NCBI GenBank assembly: GCA_965198895.1
Contig: OZ240676.1
Location: forward strand, 4,278,001 to 4,342,000
Source: LMUY01 sp965198895
GTDB lineage: Bacteria; Pseudomonadota; Alphaproteobacteria; Acetobacterales; Acetobacteraceae
Direction: 5' to 3'
Length of the DNA: 64,000 nucleotides
The translations under genes and the position numbers were made by a program. The notes beneath the pieces are model-generated. The model was not told the origin of the DNA. It saw only the letters and a program-made list of their open reading frames with translations, and searched no databases. This document shows, piece by piece, positions 44,056 to 53,086 of the stretch; position 1 is the first letter of the stretch, and each line of letters starts with the position of its first letter.

Positions 44056-45123
44056 TTAACTCTGCCGCAGCACGTCGATCGGCACCCACGCGCCGTCCCG
44101 TTCCATGTGCCAGAACGTCCAACCGTTGCAAGAAGGCGCGTTCTGCACCGCCGCACCGACCTTGTGGATCGACCCAATGTGGCTGCCGCTCGCCAGGGTG
44201 CCGTCGGCCATGACCGTGGCGATCACCTTGCGAGTCCGGTCGCGCAGCTCGGTGCCCGGCGACACCACGCCCGTCTCGACGAAGCTACCGAACGGGATGC
44301 GAGGCAAGTCGCGGCGGGACGGGCTGGTCGCGAGCCCGGCCAGCGGCGCCGCCTTCTCCTGCCGAACCCGGCCGATCGCGGCTTCGGCATAGGCCGGGTG
44401 ACGTTCGATGCCGATAAAATGGCGCCCGAGCCGCTTCGCAACGGCGGCGGTGGTGCCGGTGCCGAGGAACGGGTCGAGCACGATATCGTCCGGCGCCGTC
44501 GACGCCAGCAACACCCGGTGTAGCAGTGCCTCGGGCTTTTGCGTCGGGTGCAGTTTCAGCCCGTGCTGGTTGCGTAGCCGCTCGGGGCCGGTGCAGAGCG
44601 GCAGGAACCAGTCGCTGCGCATCTGCAGATCGTCGTTCAGCGCCTTCATGGCGTGGTAGTTGAACTTGTAGCGGCTGTCCCGGCCGCGCGCCGCCCAAAT
44701 CATCGTCTCGTGCGCATTGGTGAAGCGTCGGCCGCGAAAATTCGGCATCGGGTTGGACTTGCGCCAGATCACGTCGTTCAGGATCCAGAAACCCAGATCC
44801 TGCAAGATGGTGCCGATGCGGAAGATGTTGTGGTAGGCGCCGATCACCCAGATCGTGCCGTCCTTGCGCAGCAGCCGGCGGCACTCCTCCAGCCACGCGC
44901 GGGTGAAGGCGTCGTATTCCGCGAAATCGGTGAACCGGTCCCAGTCCTCGTCCACGCCGTCGACCAGGCTGTCGTTGGGCCGCCGCAATTCGCCGCGCAA
45001 CTGAAGGTTGTACGGTGGATCGGCGAAGATGCAGTGGATCGATGCCGGCGGCAGCATGCCCATCATGCGCACGCAGTCGCCCAGCAAGACCTGGTCCAGC
45101 GGCAGTTCGCGGACGACTTCCAC
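44056..45123 (-). CDS. ccrM: CcrM-type adenine DNA methyltransferase (GANTC)
   Basis: Orphan beta-class N6-adenine methyltransferase, 355 residues (Caulobacter CcrM is 358). Catalytic DPPYNLQL at 35-42, SAM motif DPFLGTGTTAAVA and the C-terminal extension SHIGSIHKVGAAVQNAPSCN that is specific to CcrM proteins. It methylates GANTC and couples methylation state to the alphaproteobacterial cell cycle. GTG start with AGAGGG seven bases upstream. No restriction enzyme gene is nearby. Follows rnhB on the same strand. Confidence 0.94.
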   Translation of the reverse strand: MEVVRELPLDQVLLGDCVRMMGMLPPASIHCIFADPPYNLQLRGELRRPNDSLVDGVDEDWDRFTDFAEYDAFTRAWLEECRRLLRKDGTIWVIGAYHNIFRIGTILQDLGFWILNDVIWRKSNPMPNFRGRRFTNAHETMIWAARGRDSRYKFNYHAMKALNDDLQMRSDWFLPLCTGPERLRNQHGLKLHPTQKPEALLHRVLLASTAPDDIVLDPFLGTGTTAAVAKRLGRHFIGIERHPAYAEAAIGRVRQEKAAPLAGLATSPSRRDLPRIPFGSFVETGVVSPGTELRDRTRKVIATVMADGTLASGSHIGSIHKVGAAVQNAPSCNGWTFWHMERDGAWVPIDVLRQS

Positions 45124-45175
45124 GCGGCATCCCTCTAGGGTGAGGTGCCAATCTGGCGGTCGCCCGGAAGCCGCG

Positions 45176-45808
45176 TCAATCGCCTGCCGCGATGAGTTCC
45201 AGTTCGGCGTTATGGAGCCGCACCGTGCCGAAGGTGGGGCGGTGGTGGCGGCACGGACCGTGTAGCTCGATCGCCTTGCGATGCGGCGGGGTCGCGTAGC
45301 CAGCGTTGCTGTGCCAGCCGTAATGCGGAAAGCGGACGGAGAGCCGGGTCATCGCGCGATCCCGCACGACCTTGGCCACGATCGAAGCCGCGGCAATCGA
45401 CAGGCACAGCGCGTCGCCGCCGATCACACACCGCACCGGGCAGCCGAGGCTGGGCGGCCGGTTGCCGTCGATGAGAGCGAGGTCAGGCAGGCGGGGCAGG
45501 CGGCCCACGGCCCGTGCCATGGCCAGCAGCGACGCTTGCAGGATGTTGATGCGCGAGATCTCGGCCACGGATGCGGCGCCGATGCCGATTTCTGCGACAC
45601 CCGAGGCAAAGAGGGCGTTGTAGGCGAGGGTGCGCTGTTCGGCGGTGAGTTTCTTCGAATCGTCCAGCATCTCCGCCAGCGCCGCGGGTAGACCGGCAGG
45701 AAACACCACGGCAGCTGCAACGACGGGGCCCGCCAAGGGACCGCGACCCACTTCGTCTACACCGGCGACCCGGCCTCCGTGCTCGGTCTCGAACGCAAAA
45801 TCGGGCAT
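45176..45808 (-). CDS. rnhB: Ribonuclease HII
   Basis: Removes ribonucleotides and RNA primers from DNA; 210 residues. Catalytic acids in VAGVDEVGRGPLAGPVV (Asp-Glu) and ALIDGNRPP (Asp), with the later Asp in KVVRDRAM; the GRG triplet that senses the ribonucleotide is present. Co-directional with ccrM, 52 bp apart. Confidence 0.95.
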   Translation of the reverse strand: MPDFAFETEHGGRVAGVDEVGRGPLAGPVVAAAVVFPAGLPAALAEMLDDSKKLTAEQRTLAYNALFASGVAEIGIGAASVAEISRINILQASLLAMARAVGRLPRLPDLALIDGNRPPSLGCPVRCVIGGDALCLSIAAASIVAKVVRDRAMTRLSVRFPHYGWHSNAGYATPPHRKAIELHGPCRHHRPTFGTVRLHNAELELIAAGD

Positions 45809-45844
45809 AGTGCTACGTAGCAGGTTTGCCCGAGTCGGGAATGG

Positions 45845-46297
45845 TCAGCGATCCCAAACGAACGGCCGGCTGCCAATCTCATCCCAGGAATAGGCGACAT
45901 GTTCGGGAAAGTCGGCGAGCGGCAGGTCCGTTTCCCGGGCGGCGGCGATCCTGGCATCGCCGAAAGCAGCCTCGACGGCTTCGTCCCGACGAGACGCGAG
46001 GCTCGGGTTCTTAGCAAGATGCCGATCCAGCCGGCGCCGCTGCTCCTGGATCGTCAGCGCCCAGCTTCGGCTGCGCCGGTCAGCCTGTACGTCCCATTTG
46101 AGCATGTGCAAGATCACGACGCGCAGGACGCTTTCCAGCTTGTCGTACTCGCTCATGCCGAGTTCCTCGATCTGCTCGGCAAGATGATCGGCCTCGACTT
46201 CGGACAACCGCCCCTCCCGCAACAGAGCAGCCTGCCGCATTGCCCAGCCATACAGGTCGGCTTCGTAACTCCCGGGCAGGGTATCGGTCTCGGCCAT
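45845..46297 (-). CDS. DUF29 family protein
   Basis: 150 residues, mostly helical. DUF29 hallmarks are YGWAMRQAALLREGRLSEVD-like text at the start (here SEVEADHLAEQIEELG) and the middle LRVVILHMLKWDVQ. Function unknown; the family is common in alphaproteobacteria and cyanobacteria, often in many copies. GAGGTG precedes the ATG. Confidence 0.85.
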   Translation of the reverse strand: MAETDTLPGSYEADLYGWAMRQAALLREGRLSEVEADHLAEQIEELGMSEYDKLESVLRVVILHMLKWDVQADRRSRSWALTIQEQRRRLDRHLAKNPSLASRRDEAVEAAFGDARIAAARETDLPLADFPEHVAYSWDEIGSRPFVWDR

Positions 46298-46331
46298 GTG
46301 GCACCTCGAGGCCGAAGCTAGCCCACTTCGC

Positions 46332-47474
46332 CTAAAACAGCGACATCTGGGCTTGGGCGAACGAACCCGTTCCCGGCGGCGGCTTGAACTGGGAGCAGTC
46401 CAGATCCTCCCGTCCGTCCAACCCATGCTGCCGGGCCGCGCGACTGAAGCGGCGGGCGAGCAATTCGGCATACACGCCTTGTCCGGCGAACCGACTGTGG
46501 AACTTGCTGTCGTTCAGCGCCCCGTTGCGCGTCTCCCGCACCAGGTTCAGCACATGGCGGGCGCGGTCGGGGAAGTGCTGCGTCAGCCAGGCCTCGAACA
46601 TCTGCCGCAACTCCAGCGGCAACCGCAGCAGCACGTAGCTCGCCGACGTCGCGCCGGCCTGGGTGGAGGCGGCGAGGATACGCTCCAGTTCCGCGTCGTT
46701 CAGACCCGGGATCATTGGGGCGGCCAATACGCCGACGGGGATACCGGCAGCGGCCAATTCGGACACGGCCGCGAGGCGGCGCACCGGGGTCGCGGCGCGC
46801 GGCTCCATCTTGCGGGCGAGCGAGGCGTCCAGCGTGGTGATGGACATCCACACCCGCACCAGGTTGCGCTGGGCCATGCGGGCCAGAATGTCGGAATCGC
46901 GCACCACGCCGGCCGATTTCGTCACGATCGACAGCGGATGGCCGAAGCGCTCCAGCACCTCCAGCACCGAGCGCGTCAGCTTCAGCGTGCGCTCGATCGG
47001 CTGGTAGGGATCGGTGTTGGAACCGAGCTGCAACGTATGCGCGACATAGCCGGGCTTGCGCAATTCGCGCTCCAACTGCTCGGCGACGTCGGGCTTGAAG
47101 ACGAGCTTGGTTTCGAAGTCCAGGCCCGGGGAGTAGCCCAGATAGGCATGGCTCGGCCGGGCATAGCAGTAGATGCAGCCGTGCTCGCAGCCACGATAGG
47201 GATTGACGGCGCGGTCGAATCCGATATCCGGGCTCGTGTTCCAACTGATGACCGAGCGGCTACTGTCCTTGATCAATGTCGTCGGCAGCGGCGGCAACTC
47301 GGCAAATGCCTCCTCCAGCGTGCCCCAGCCGTCGTCGAATGCCTCGCTATGCAGGCGGTCATATCGCACGGCCGGGTTGACGGTGGCGCCGCGACCGTGT
47401 CGGGCTAGGGACGGCATGGGCACCGCCGGATCGGCGGCGTCGGCGGAACGGGAGGGCAGGGCGGTTGCGAGCAT
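46332..47474 (-). CDS. PA0069-family radical SAM protein
   Basis: 380 residues. The radical SAM cluster motif is in YRGCEHGCIYCYARPSH (CxxxCxxC). Later parts such as LQLGSNTDPYQPIE and SIVTKSAGVVRD match the SplB-like branch that includes PA0069-type proteins of unknown reaction. The ATG follows GGGGAACGATTTC; an upstream extension is ignored. Divergent from the ClC channel gene. Confidence 0.87.
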   Translation of the reverse strand: MLATALPSRSADAADPAVPMPSLARHGRGATVNPAVRYDRLHSEAFDDGWGTLEEAFAELPPLPTTLIKDSSRSVISWNTSPDIGFDRAVNPYRGCEHGCIYCYARPSHAYLGYSPGLDFETKLVFKPDVAEQLERELRKPGYVAHTLQLGSNTDPYQPIERTLKLTRSVLEVLERFGHPLSIVTKSAGVVRDSDILARMAQRNLVRVWMSITTLDASLARKMEPRAATPVRRLAAVSELAAAGIPVGVLAAPMIPGLNDAELERILAASTQAGATSASYVLLRLPLELRQMFEAWLTQHFPDRARHVLNLVRETRNGALNDSKFHSRFAGQGVYAELLARRFSRAARQHGLDGREDLDCSQFKPPPGTGSFAQAQMSLF

Positions 47475-47537
47475 GAAATCGTTCCCCGTCTGTTCGGTTG
47501 AACAATGGGTCGGATGCGCGAAGAGGTCAAGAACGTA

Positions 47538-48887
47538 ATGCGAACAAATCTCCGCGTCTTCGGCCAGTCCTTGGGCTTCCATGGTCCCCGCGTGCTATCG
47601 AGCTCGTTCCGCGGCGGGGCGTTCTGGGTCGGCGCGGTTCTCGTCGGGGCCGCAGCCATCGTATTCGCATGGGCGGCGGACGTCGCCGGGCACGTCTTCC
47701 AGGATCTTGTCGCGGGCCGCCCCTGGGTGCCGTTCATCCTGACGCCAGCGGGCCTGCTGATCAGCGTGCTGCTGACCCGGACCATCTTCCCGGGCGCCCA
47801 GGGCAGCGGCATCCCGCAGGTGATCGCGTCCTTGCACATGACGAGCAATGTGCTGGTGGACCGGACGCTGTCCGTCCGCATCGCCGTCGGCAAGGTGCTA
47901 CTGACGGTGGTCGGCCTGGCCTGTGGGGCGTCGATCGGCCGGGAGGGCCCGACGGTGCAGATCTCCGCCACCATCATGCACACGATCGGCCGCGTGCTGC
48001 GCTTGCCACGGGAGGATGCCTATCGCGCCATGGTGCTGGGCGGCGGCGCGGCCGGTATCGCGGCGGCGTTCAACACGCCGTTGGCCGGGGTGGTATTCGC
48101 GATCGAGGAACTGAGCCACTCGTTCGAGGCCCGCACGTCGGGCCGGGTGCTGACGGCGGTGATCATCTCCGGCATCACCGCGGCGGCGACGGTCGGCACT
48201 TACAGCTACTTCGGAAGCACCTCCTCGGCCCTGCCATGGGGGGCGGGCTGGATCGCCATCCTGGCCTGCGGGATTGGCGGCGGGCTGGCGGGCGGGTGCT
48301 TCAGCAGCATCCTGGTCTGGTTCGCCCGCGGCGTGCCGGGCGCACTGGGCCGCGCGATCGCCCGCCATCCGCTGATCTTCGCCGTGTGCTGCGGCCTGGG
48401 CATCGCGGCCCTGGGGACGGTCAGCGGCGGTGCCACGTTCGGGACGGGGTACGCCCAGGCCCGCGGGCTGGTGGACAGCACCGGCACCGTGCCCGACGGC
48501 TTCTTCGTGCTGAAATTCGGCGCCAGCGTGCTCTCGTACATCAGTGGCATACCCGGCGGCATCTTCGCCCCCTCGCTCGCCGTCGGCGCCGGGCTGGGGC
48601 ACGTCATCGCGAGCTTCATTCCCGCGGCGCCATCGGGAGCGGTCGTGTTGCTCGGCATGGTCGCCTATTTCGCCGGCGTGGTGCAGGCGCCGATCACCGC
48701 CACCATCATCGTCATGGAGATGACGCAGGACGGCCAGGTCACGGTGCCGCTGATGGCGGCCGCGCTGCTGGGTTACCTCGCCTCCCGCCTGGTGTGCCCG
48801 AAGCCGATCTACGCCGCGTTGGCAGAGGGCTTCCAAGCGGCGGCGGAACGAGGCCACCAAGTCACCCCCGCGGAGTCTGGTCCATAG
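47538..48887 (+). CDS. ClC-family chloride channel/antiporter
   Basis: Polytopic membrane protein, about 449 residues. Selectivity motifs are GSGIPQV, GREGPTVQ (with the external gate Glu) and GIPGGIFAPSLAVGA; the inner proton Glu is in GVVFAIEE, so it is probably a Cl-/H+ antiporter rather than a passive channel. No CBS domains. The ATG at MRTNLRVFG is chosen; an ATG 11 codons upstream lacks a ribosome site. Confidence 0.92.
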   Translation: MRTNLRVFGQSLGFHGPRVLSSSFRGGAFWVGAVLVGAAAIVFAWAADVAGHVFQDLVAGRPWVPFILTPAGLLISVLLTRTIFPGAQGSGIPQVIASLHMTSNVLVDRTLSVRIAVGKVLLTVVGLACGASIGREGPTVQISATIMHTIGRVLRLPREDAYRAMVLGGGAAGIAAAFNTPLAGVVFAIEELSHSFEARTSGRVLTAVIISGITAAATVGTYSYFGSTSSALPWGAGWIAILACGIGGGLAGGCFSSILVWFARGVPGALGRAIARHPLIFAVCCGLGIAALGTVSGGATFGTGYAQARGLVDSTGTVPDGFFVLKFGASVLSYISGIPGGIFAPSLAVGAGLGHVIASFIPAAPSGAVVLLGMVAYFAGVVQAPITATIIVMEMTQDGQVTVPLMAAALLGYLASRLVCPKPIYAALAEGFQAAAERGHQVTPAESGP

Positions 48888-48920
48888 CCGCCCGGTCTTG
48901 GAAGCCTGGGGGCAAGATCC

Positions 48921-48949
48921 TTGACACTTGAAGTATCTCCTTCCCAGGA
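48921..48949 (+). promoter_or_regulatory. Candidate promoter of the third Liv operon
   Basis: A perfect TTGACA at 48921-48926 with a weak -10 (around CAGGAT at 18 bases spacing), 35 to 60 bases before the binding-protein ATG. Predicted by eye only. Confidence 0.3.
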
Positions 48950-48983
48950 TGCATTTCCGCTTCTCCGGGGGGAGTTCCTGTCC

Positions 48984-50120
48984 ATGCGCCGTTCCACTGC
49001 CTTGCTTGCGGCCGTTTGCCTGCTGCCGTTCGCAGCGCCTGCTAGGGCTCAGATCACGATCGGCGTCGTGCTCAGCATCACCGGGCCAGGCGCTGCCCAG
49101 GGCACCGGCTACAAGAACGCGGTGGAGTTGCTGCCAGCGGAAGTGGCTGGGCAGAAGGTGACGTATCTGGTGCGCGACGATGGCGGCGACCCGACCGCCT
49201 CCGCCAACATCGCCCGAAAGCTGATCACCGAGGACCATGTCGACGCGCTGATCGGGCCGGCCAGCACCGCGCCCATTTCCTCGGTGATGCCGATCGCCAA
49301 CGAGGCGCATGTGCCGATGGTGGGGATGGCCCCGTATGTGGTGGACACCAAGCTATATCCTTACGCCTTCATCGACGCCCAGCCGATCAAGCTGATGGTG
49401 CAGGGCGTGGTCGAGAGCATGAAGGCGAAGGGCGCCAAGACCACCGGCTTCATCGGCTTCGGCGACGGCTGGGGCGACGCGGTGCTGGGCGCCTTGACAG
49501 ACGACGTGAAGGGCACCGGCATCGAGATCGTGGACGAGGAGCGTTATGCGCGCACCGACGCCTCGGTGCAGCCGCAAGTGCTGAAGGCGATGTCCCACCA
49601 TCCGGACGTGATGATGCTGGGTGGGTCGGCTGTGCCAGGCGCGTTGCCGAACATCGCGCTGAGCCAACGCGGCTTCAAGGGCCAGATTTACAACAATCAT
49701 GGGGTCGTCGGGCCGGACTACATCCGCGTCGGCGGTGCCGCGGTGGAGGGCTGCATTGCCCCCACCGGGCCGTTGGTGGTGTATGACCAGTTGCCGGATG
49801 GCAACGTGGTCAAGCCGGTGGCCACTGCCTTCATGCAGCATTACATCGACAAGTTCGGGCCGCAGAGCCGCAACGCCTTCGCCGGCTACACCTACGACGC
49901 AAGCCTGTTGATCGATGGCGCGATCCCGGCGGCGCTGAAGGCGGGCAAGCCCGGCACGCCGGCGTTCCGCGAGGCGCTTCGGACGGGCATGGAACAGACG
50001 CACGAGATGATCGGCACCCACGGCGTTTATACCATGTCGGCCACCGACCATAACGGCATGGACGGGCGCTCCCGCGTGATGGTGCAGGTGCAGGACGGCG
50101 CCTGGAAGCTGATCAAGTAA
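48984..50120 (+). CDS. Liv-type ABC transporter substrate-binding protein (system 3)
   Basis: Periplasmic type-1 binding protein, 378 residues. Sec signal RRSTALLAAVCLLPFAAPARA with cleavage before QITIGVV. The ligand region includes LSITGPGAAQGTGYKN and IGPASTAPISS. First gene of an operon with two permease-type subunits, LivF and an amidase, so an amide ligand is plausible (inference). GGGGGGAG lies nine bases before the ATG. Confidence 0.9.
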   Translation: MRRSTALLAAVCLLPFAAPARAQITIGVVLSITGPGAAQGTGYKNAVELLPAEVAGQKVTYLVRDDGGDPTASANIARKLITEDHVDALIGPASTAPISSVMPIANEAHVPMVGMAPYVVDTKLYPYAFIDAQPIKLMVQGVVESMKAKGAKTTGFIGFGDGWGDAVLGALTDDVKGTGIEIVDEERYARTDASVQPQVLKAMSHHPDVMMLGGSAVPGALPNIALSQRGFKGQIYNNHGVVGPDYIRVGGAAVEGCIAPTGPLVVYDQLPDGNVVKPVATAFMQHYIDKFGPQSRNAFAGYTYDASLLIDGAIPAALKAGKPGTPAFREALRTGMEQTHEMIGTHGVYTMSATDHNGMDGRSRVMVQVQDGAWKLIK

Positions 50121-50172
50121 GGCGGCCGTTGTTTGACCTGCCGTTTGCGTTCAGTGCCGTCCTCCTTGCTTT

Positions 50173-50217
50173 CTCCTCCCTCCCCCGCGGGCGGGAGAGG
50201 GCCGGGGTGAGGGTGCG
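50173..50217. repeat. REP-like palindrome, CCCTCTCCC family, copy 6
   Basis: Palindromic stretch CTCCCTCCCCCGCGGGCGGGAG followed by AGGGCCGGGGTGAGGGTGCG, about 50 bases past the third binding-protein gene. It is inverted relative to the next copy. Confidence 0.75.
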
Positions 50218-50252
50218 AATGCCGCAGGATCGCAGCTGTTTGCACGCAGAAG

Positions 50253-50299
50253 CGGCCCTCACCCCGGCCCTCTCCCGTAGAGGACGGGAGAGGGAGAAG
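50253..50299. repeat. REP-like palindrome, CCCTCTCCC family, copy 7
   Basis: GCCCTCACCCCGGCCCTCTCCCG plus ACGGGAGAGGG. Together with copy 6 it forms a large inverted pair that could fold into one long stem between the binding-protein and LivH-like genes. Confidence 0.75.
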
Positions 50300-50327
50300 A
50301 CAGCCGTCGTTCTGTCACCCGCCTGAC

Positions 50328-51338
50328 ATGGACAGCTCAATCTTCATCCTGCTCGTCCAGGACGGGCTGACCACGGGCGCAATCTACCTGCTGCTCGCGA
50401 TCGGGCTGTTGATCGTATTCTCCGTCTCGGGCGTGATCTTCATCCCGCAAGGCGACTTCGTCTCGTTCGCCGCGCTCGGCTTCGCGGGCATGCTGCAGGG
50501 GGAGATACCCGGCACGCTTTGGTTGCTCGACGGGGCGGCGCTGGTCTGCGCGGCGCTCGCCTTCACCCAACCGCGGCCCTGGCGCGCCGCCGCCTGGTCG
50601 GCCCTGCCGGCTGCCGCCTTGACCGTGGTTACAGTGCTGGCCGTGCGGATCGCCGCGCCGGCCTGGCTGCTCGGGATCCTGGCCGTCGCGGGCATCGCGC
50701 TGCTCGGGCCGCCGATCCATCGCCTGGTATTCCGTCCGCTCTCCGGCGCCTCCGTGTTGACGCTGCTGATCGTGGCCATGGCGCTGCATTACGTACTGCT
50801 AGGCATCGGCCTGATCGTGTTCGGCCCGGAGGCGTCCCGTACTCCCGCCTTCTCCAACGCCAACTTCACGGTGGGCGGCATCGATATCTCCGGCCACTCG
50901 CTGTGGGTCGCCGGTTCCTGCGTGCTGTTGGTGGTGGGCCTGCGCTGGCTGTTCCGCTTCACCCTGCTCGGCAAGGCCCTGCGCGCCACCGCCTCCAACC
51001 CGCTTGGCGCCCGGCTGATGGGGATCGACCGGGGGCGCACGGGGGCGCTCGCCTTCCTGCTGGCGTCGGCGATCGGCGGGTTGGCGGGACTGCTGATCGC
51101 GCCCATCACGCCGATCTCCTACGACAGCGGCTTCATCACAGGGCTGAAGGGCTTCATCGCGGCCGTGCTCGGCGGCCTGGTCAGCTACCCCATCGCGGCG
51201 TTCGGCGCGCTGGGAGTGGGCGTGATCGAGTCGCTCGCCTCGTTCTGGGTCAGTGCCTACTCGGCCCCGATCGTATTCGGACTGCTGCTGCCGGCCTTGG
51301 CCGTGTTGTCACTACGCCACCGGTCGCTGGACGAGTGA
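50328..51338 (+). CDS. livH: Liv-type ABC permease, LivH-like (system 3)
   Basis: Inner-membrane permease, 336 residues, longer than usual because of extra hydrophobic segments around 65-125. Diagnostic parts are GLTTGAIYLLLAIGLLIVFS, the loop ALRATASNPLGARLMGIDR and GLKGFIAAVLGGLVSYPIAA. Ends in a GTGA overlap with the LivM-LivG fusion gene. Confidence 0.9.
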   Translation: MDSSIFILLVQDGLTTGAIYLLLAIGLLIVFSVSGVIFIPQGDFVSFAALGFAGMLQGEIPGTLWLLDGAALVCAALAFTQPRPWRAAAWSALPAAALTVVTVLAVRIAAPAWLLGILAVAGIALLGPPIHRLVFRPLSGASVLTLLIVAMALHYVLLGIGLIVFGPEASRTPAFSNANFTVGGIDISGHSLWVAGSCVLLVVGLRWLFRFTLLGKALRATASNPLGARLMGIDRGRTGALAFLLASAIGGLAGLLIAPITPISYDSGFITGLKGFIAAVLGGLVSYPIAAFGALGVGVIESLASFWVSAYSAPIVFGLLLPALAVLSLRHRSLDE

Positions 51339-53086
51339 AAGCCCGCCTGCTGCTGGGCGGCGTTCTGCCGGTTCTCGCCGTCTTCGCAGCGCCCGTCCTG
51401 CTGCCGCCGTTCTACGTGGCGCTGTTCGCCTATGTCGGGTTGGCGGCCATGATTGCGGTCGGGCTGGTGCTGATGACGGGCATCGCCGGGCAGACTTCCT
51501 TCGGCCAGGCCGCGTTCGCCGGGATCGCCGCCTATGCGACGGCGGTGCTCACCCGCGACTACGGTTGGTCCCCCTGGCTGACCCTGCCCGTGGCGCTGCT
51601 GCTGGTCGCCATCGCCGCAATCCTCGTGGGTGCGGTCACGGTGCGGCTGTCCGGCCACTTCCTGCCGCTCGGCACCATCGCCTGGGGCAGCGCCGCCTAC
51701 TACCTGTTCGGCACCATCCCCGGCCTCGGCGGCTACAATGGCCTGGCGGAGGTGCCCGGCCTCCCCCCCTTCGACCAGCCGGACGAGCGCTTGATGCTGC
51801 TGTTCGTCGGTTTGGTATTGCTCGTCGTGCTGCTGCTGACGCGCAACCTGCTGGATAGCCGCCAGGGCCGCGCCATTCGAGCCCTCGCCGCCGGGCGCGC
51901 GATGGCGGAGAGCATGGGCGTCGACACGGCGCGCCTGGCGCTGTGGGTGTTCCTGGTGGCGGCCCTGTATGCCGGGTTGTCGGGCTGGCTGTACGCCCAC
52001 CTGCAGCGTCAGGTCAGCCCCACGCCGTTCGATCTGACGGCCGGGATCGAATACCTGTTCATGGTGATCATCGGCGGCGCCGGGTCGCTCTGGGGCGCGG
52101 TGCTGGGCGCCGGCGTCGTGACCCTGCTGCGCGACCAGTTGAACGACTGGCTGCCCCGTCTGTTCGGCCGGCCCGGCAATTTCGAGGGCATGGCCTTCGC
52201 CGCCATCATCATCCTGGTGATGCAGCGCATGCCCGGCGGCCTCGTCCCGTTCGTAGCCCGGCTGCTTCCGCTGCCGCGCCCAACGCCGGTGCCGGACGCG
52301 GCGCGCCTGCCTGCCGCCGACCACCCCGGCGGCGAAGTTCTCAGCGCCGAGGGCATCACCAAGCGCTTCGGCGGCCTGGTGGCCAACGATGGTGTCGGCC
52401 TCACCGTCTCCGCCGGTCAGATCGTGGCGCTGATCGGGCCGAACGGCGCCGGCAAGAGCACCATGTTCAACCAGCTGAGCGGCTTGATCACCCCCGACGG
52501 CGGCAGTATCCGCCTCCACGGCCAGGTGGTCACCGGCAAGCCGCCCCGCCGCATGGCCCGGCTCGGGTTGGGGCGCACCTTCCAGCACGTCCGCCTGCTC
52601 CCGGGCCGCCCGGTGCTGGAGAACATCGCCCTCGGCGCCCACACCCGCGGACGCGCCAGCATCCTGTCCGCCATGCTGCGGCTCGACCGGGCAGAGGAGC
52701 GCCAGTTGCTGGCCGAGGCCGCGCGCCAGGCGGACCGGCTCGGCCTCGGCCCGGTATTGCACCAGCGCGCCGGCGACCTCTCGCTCGGCCAGCAGCGCAT
52801 CGTGGAGATCGCCCGCGCGTTGTGCCTGCACCCAGCAGTGCTGCTGCTGGACGAACCCGCCGCCGGCTTGCGCCTGCAGGAAAAGGCGGAGCTTGCCACC
52901 TGCCTTCGCTCGCTGCGCGCCGAGGGTGTCGCCGTGCTGCTGGTGGAGCACGACATGGACTTCCTGATGGGTCTCGCCGACCACGTCGTGGTGATGGAGT
53001 TCGGCCGCAAGATCGCCGAGGGCCGCCCGGAGCAGGTGCAGGCCGACCCGCGCGTGCTGGATGCCTATCTCGGTGGCGTGGAGTGA
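51335..53086 (+). CDS. Fused Liv-type permease-ATPase, LivM-LivG (system 3)
   Basis: 583-residue fusion of membrane and ATPase subunits. Residues about 1-310 are LivM-like (TGIAGQTSFGQAAFAGIAAY, loop AIRALAAGRAMAESMGVD). A Pro/Ala linker (about 310-335) leads into a LivG-like ATPase: P-loop GPNGAGKST, signature LSLGQQRIVEIARAL, Walker B LLLDEPAAGLR, switch EHDMDFLMG. GTG start overlapping the LivH stop. The joining is in-frame without sign of frameshift, and the same arrangement is known in some Liv-type systems. Confidence 0.92.
   Translation: MKARLLLGGVLPVLAVFAAPVLLPPFYVALFAYVGLAAMIAVGLVLMTGIAGQTSFGQAAFAGIAAYATAVLTRDYGWSPWLTLPVALLLVAIAAILVGAVTVRLSGHFLPLGTIAWGSAAYYLFGTIPGLGGYNGLAEVPGLPPFDQPDERLMLLFVGLVLLVVLLLTRNLLDSRQGRAIRALAAGRAMAESMGVDTARLALWVFLVAALYAGLSGWLYAHLQRQVSPTPFDLTAGIEYLFMVIIGGAGSLWGAVLGAGVVTLLRDQLNDWLPRLFGRPGNFEGMAFAAIIILVMQRMPGGLVPFVARLLPLPRPTPVPDAARLPAADHPGGEVLSAEGITKRFGGLVANDGVGLTVSAGQIVALIGPNGAGKSTMFNQLSGLITPDGGSIRLHGQVVTGKPPRRMARLGLGRTFQHVRLLPGRPVLENIALGAHTRGRASILSAMLRLDRAEERQLLAEAARQADRLGLGPVLHQRAGDLSLGQQRIVEIARALCLHPAVLLLDEPAAGLRLQEKAELATCLRSLRAEGVAVLLVEHDMDFLMGLADHVVVMEFGRKIAEGRPEQVQADPRVLDAYLGGVE

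Noticed and set aside
44056..45808. Restriction-modification system
   Set aside because: The methyltransferase is the CcrM type with its specific C-terminal extension, paired with rnhB, and no endonuclease gene is nearby.
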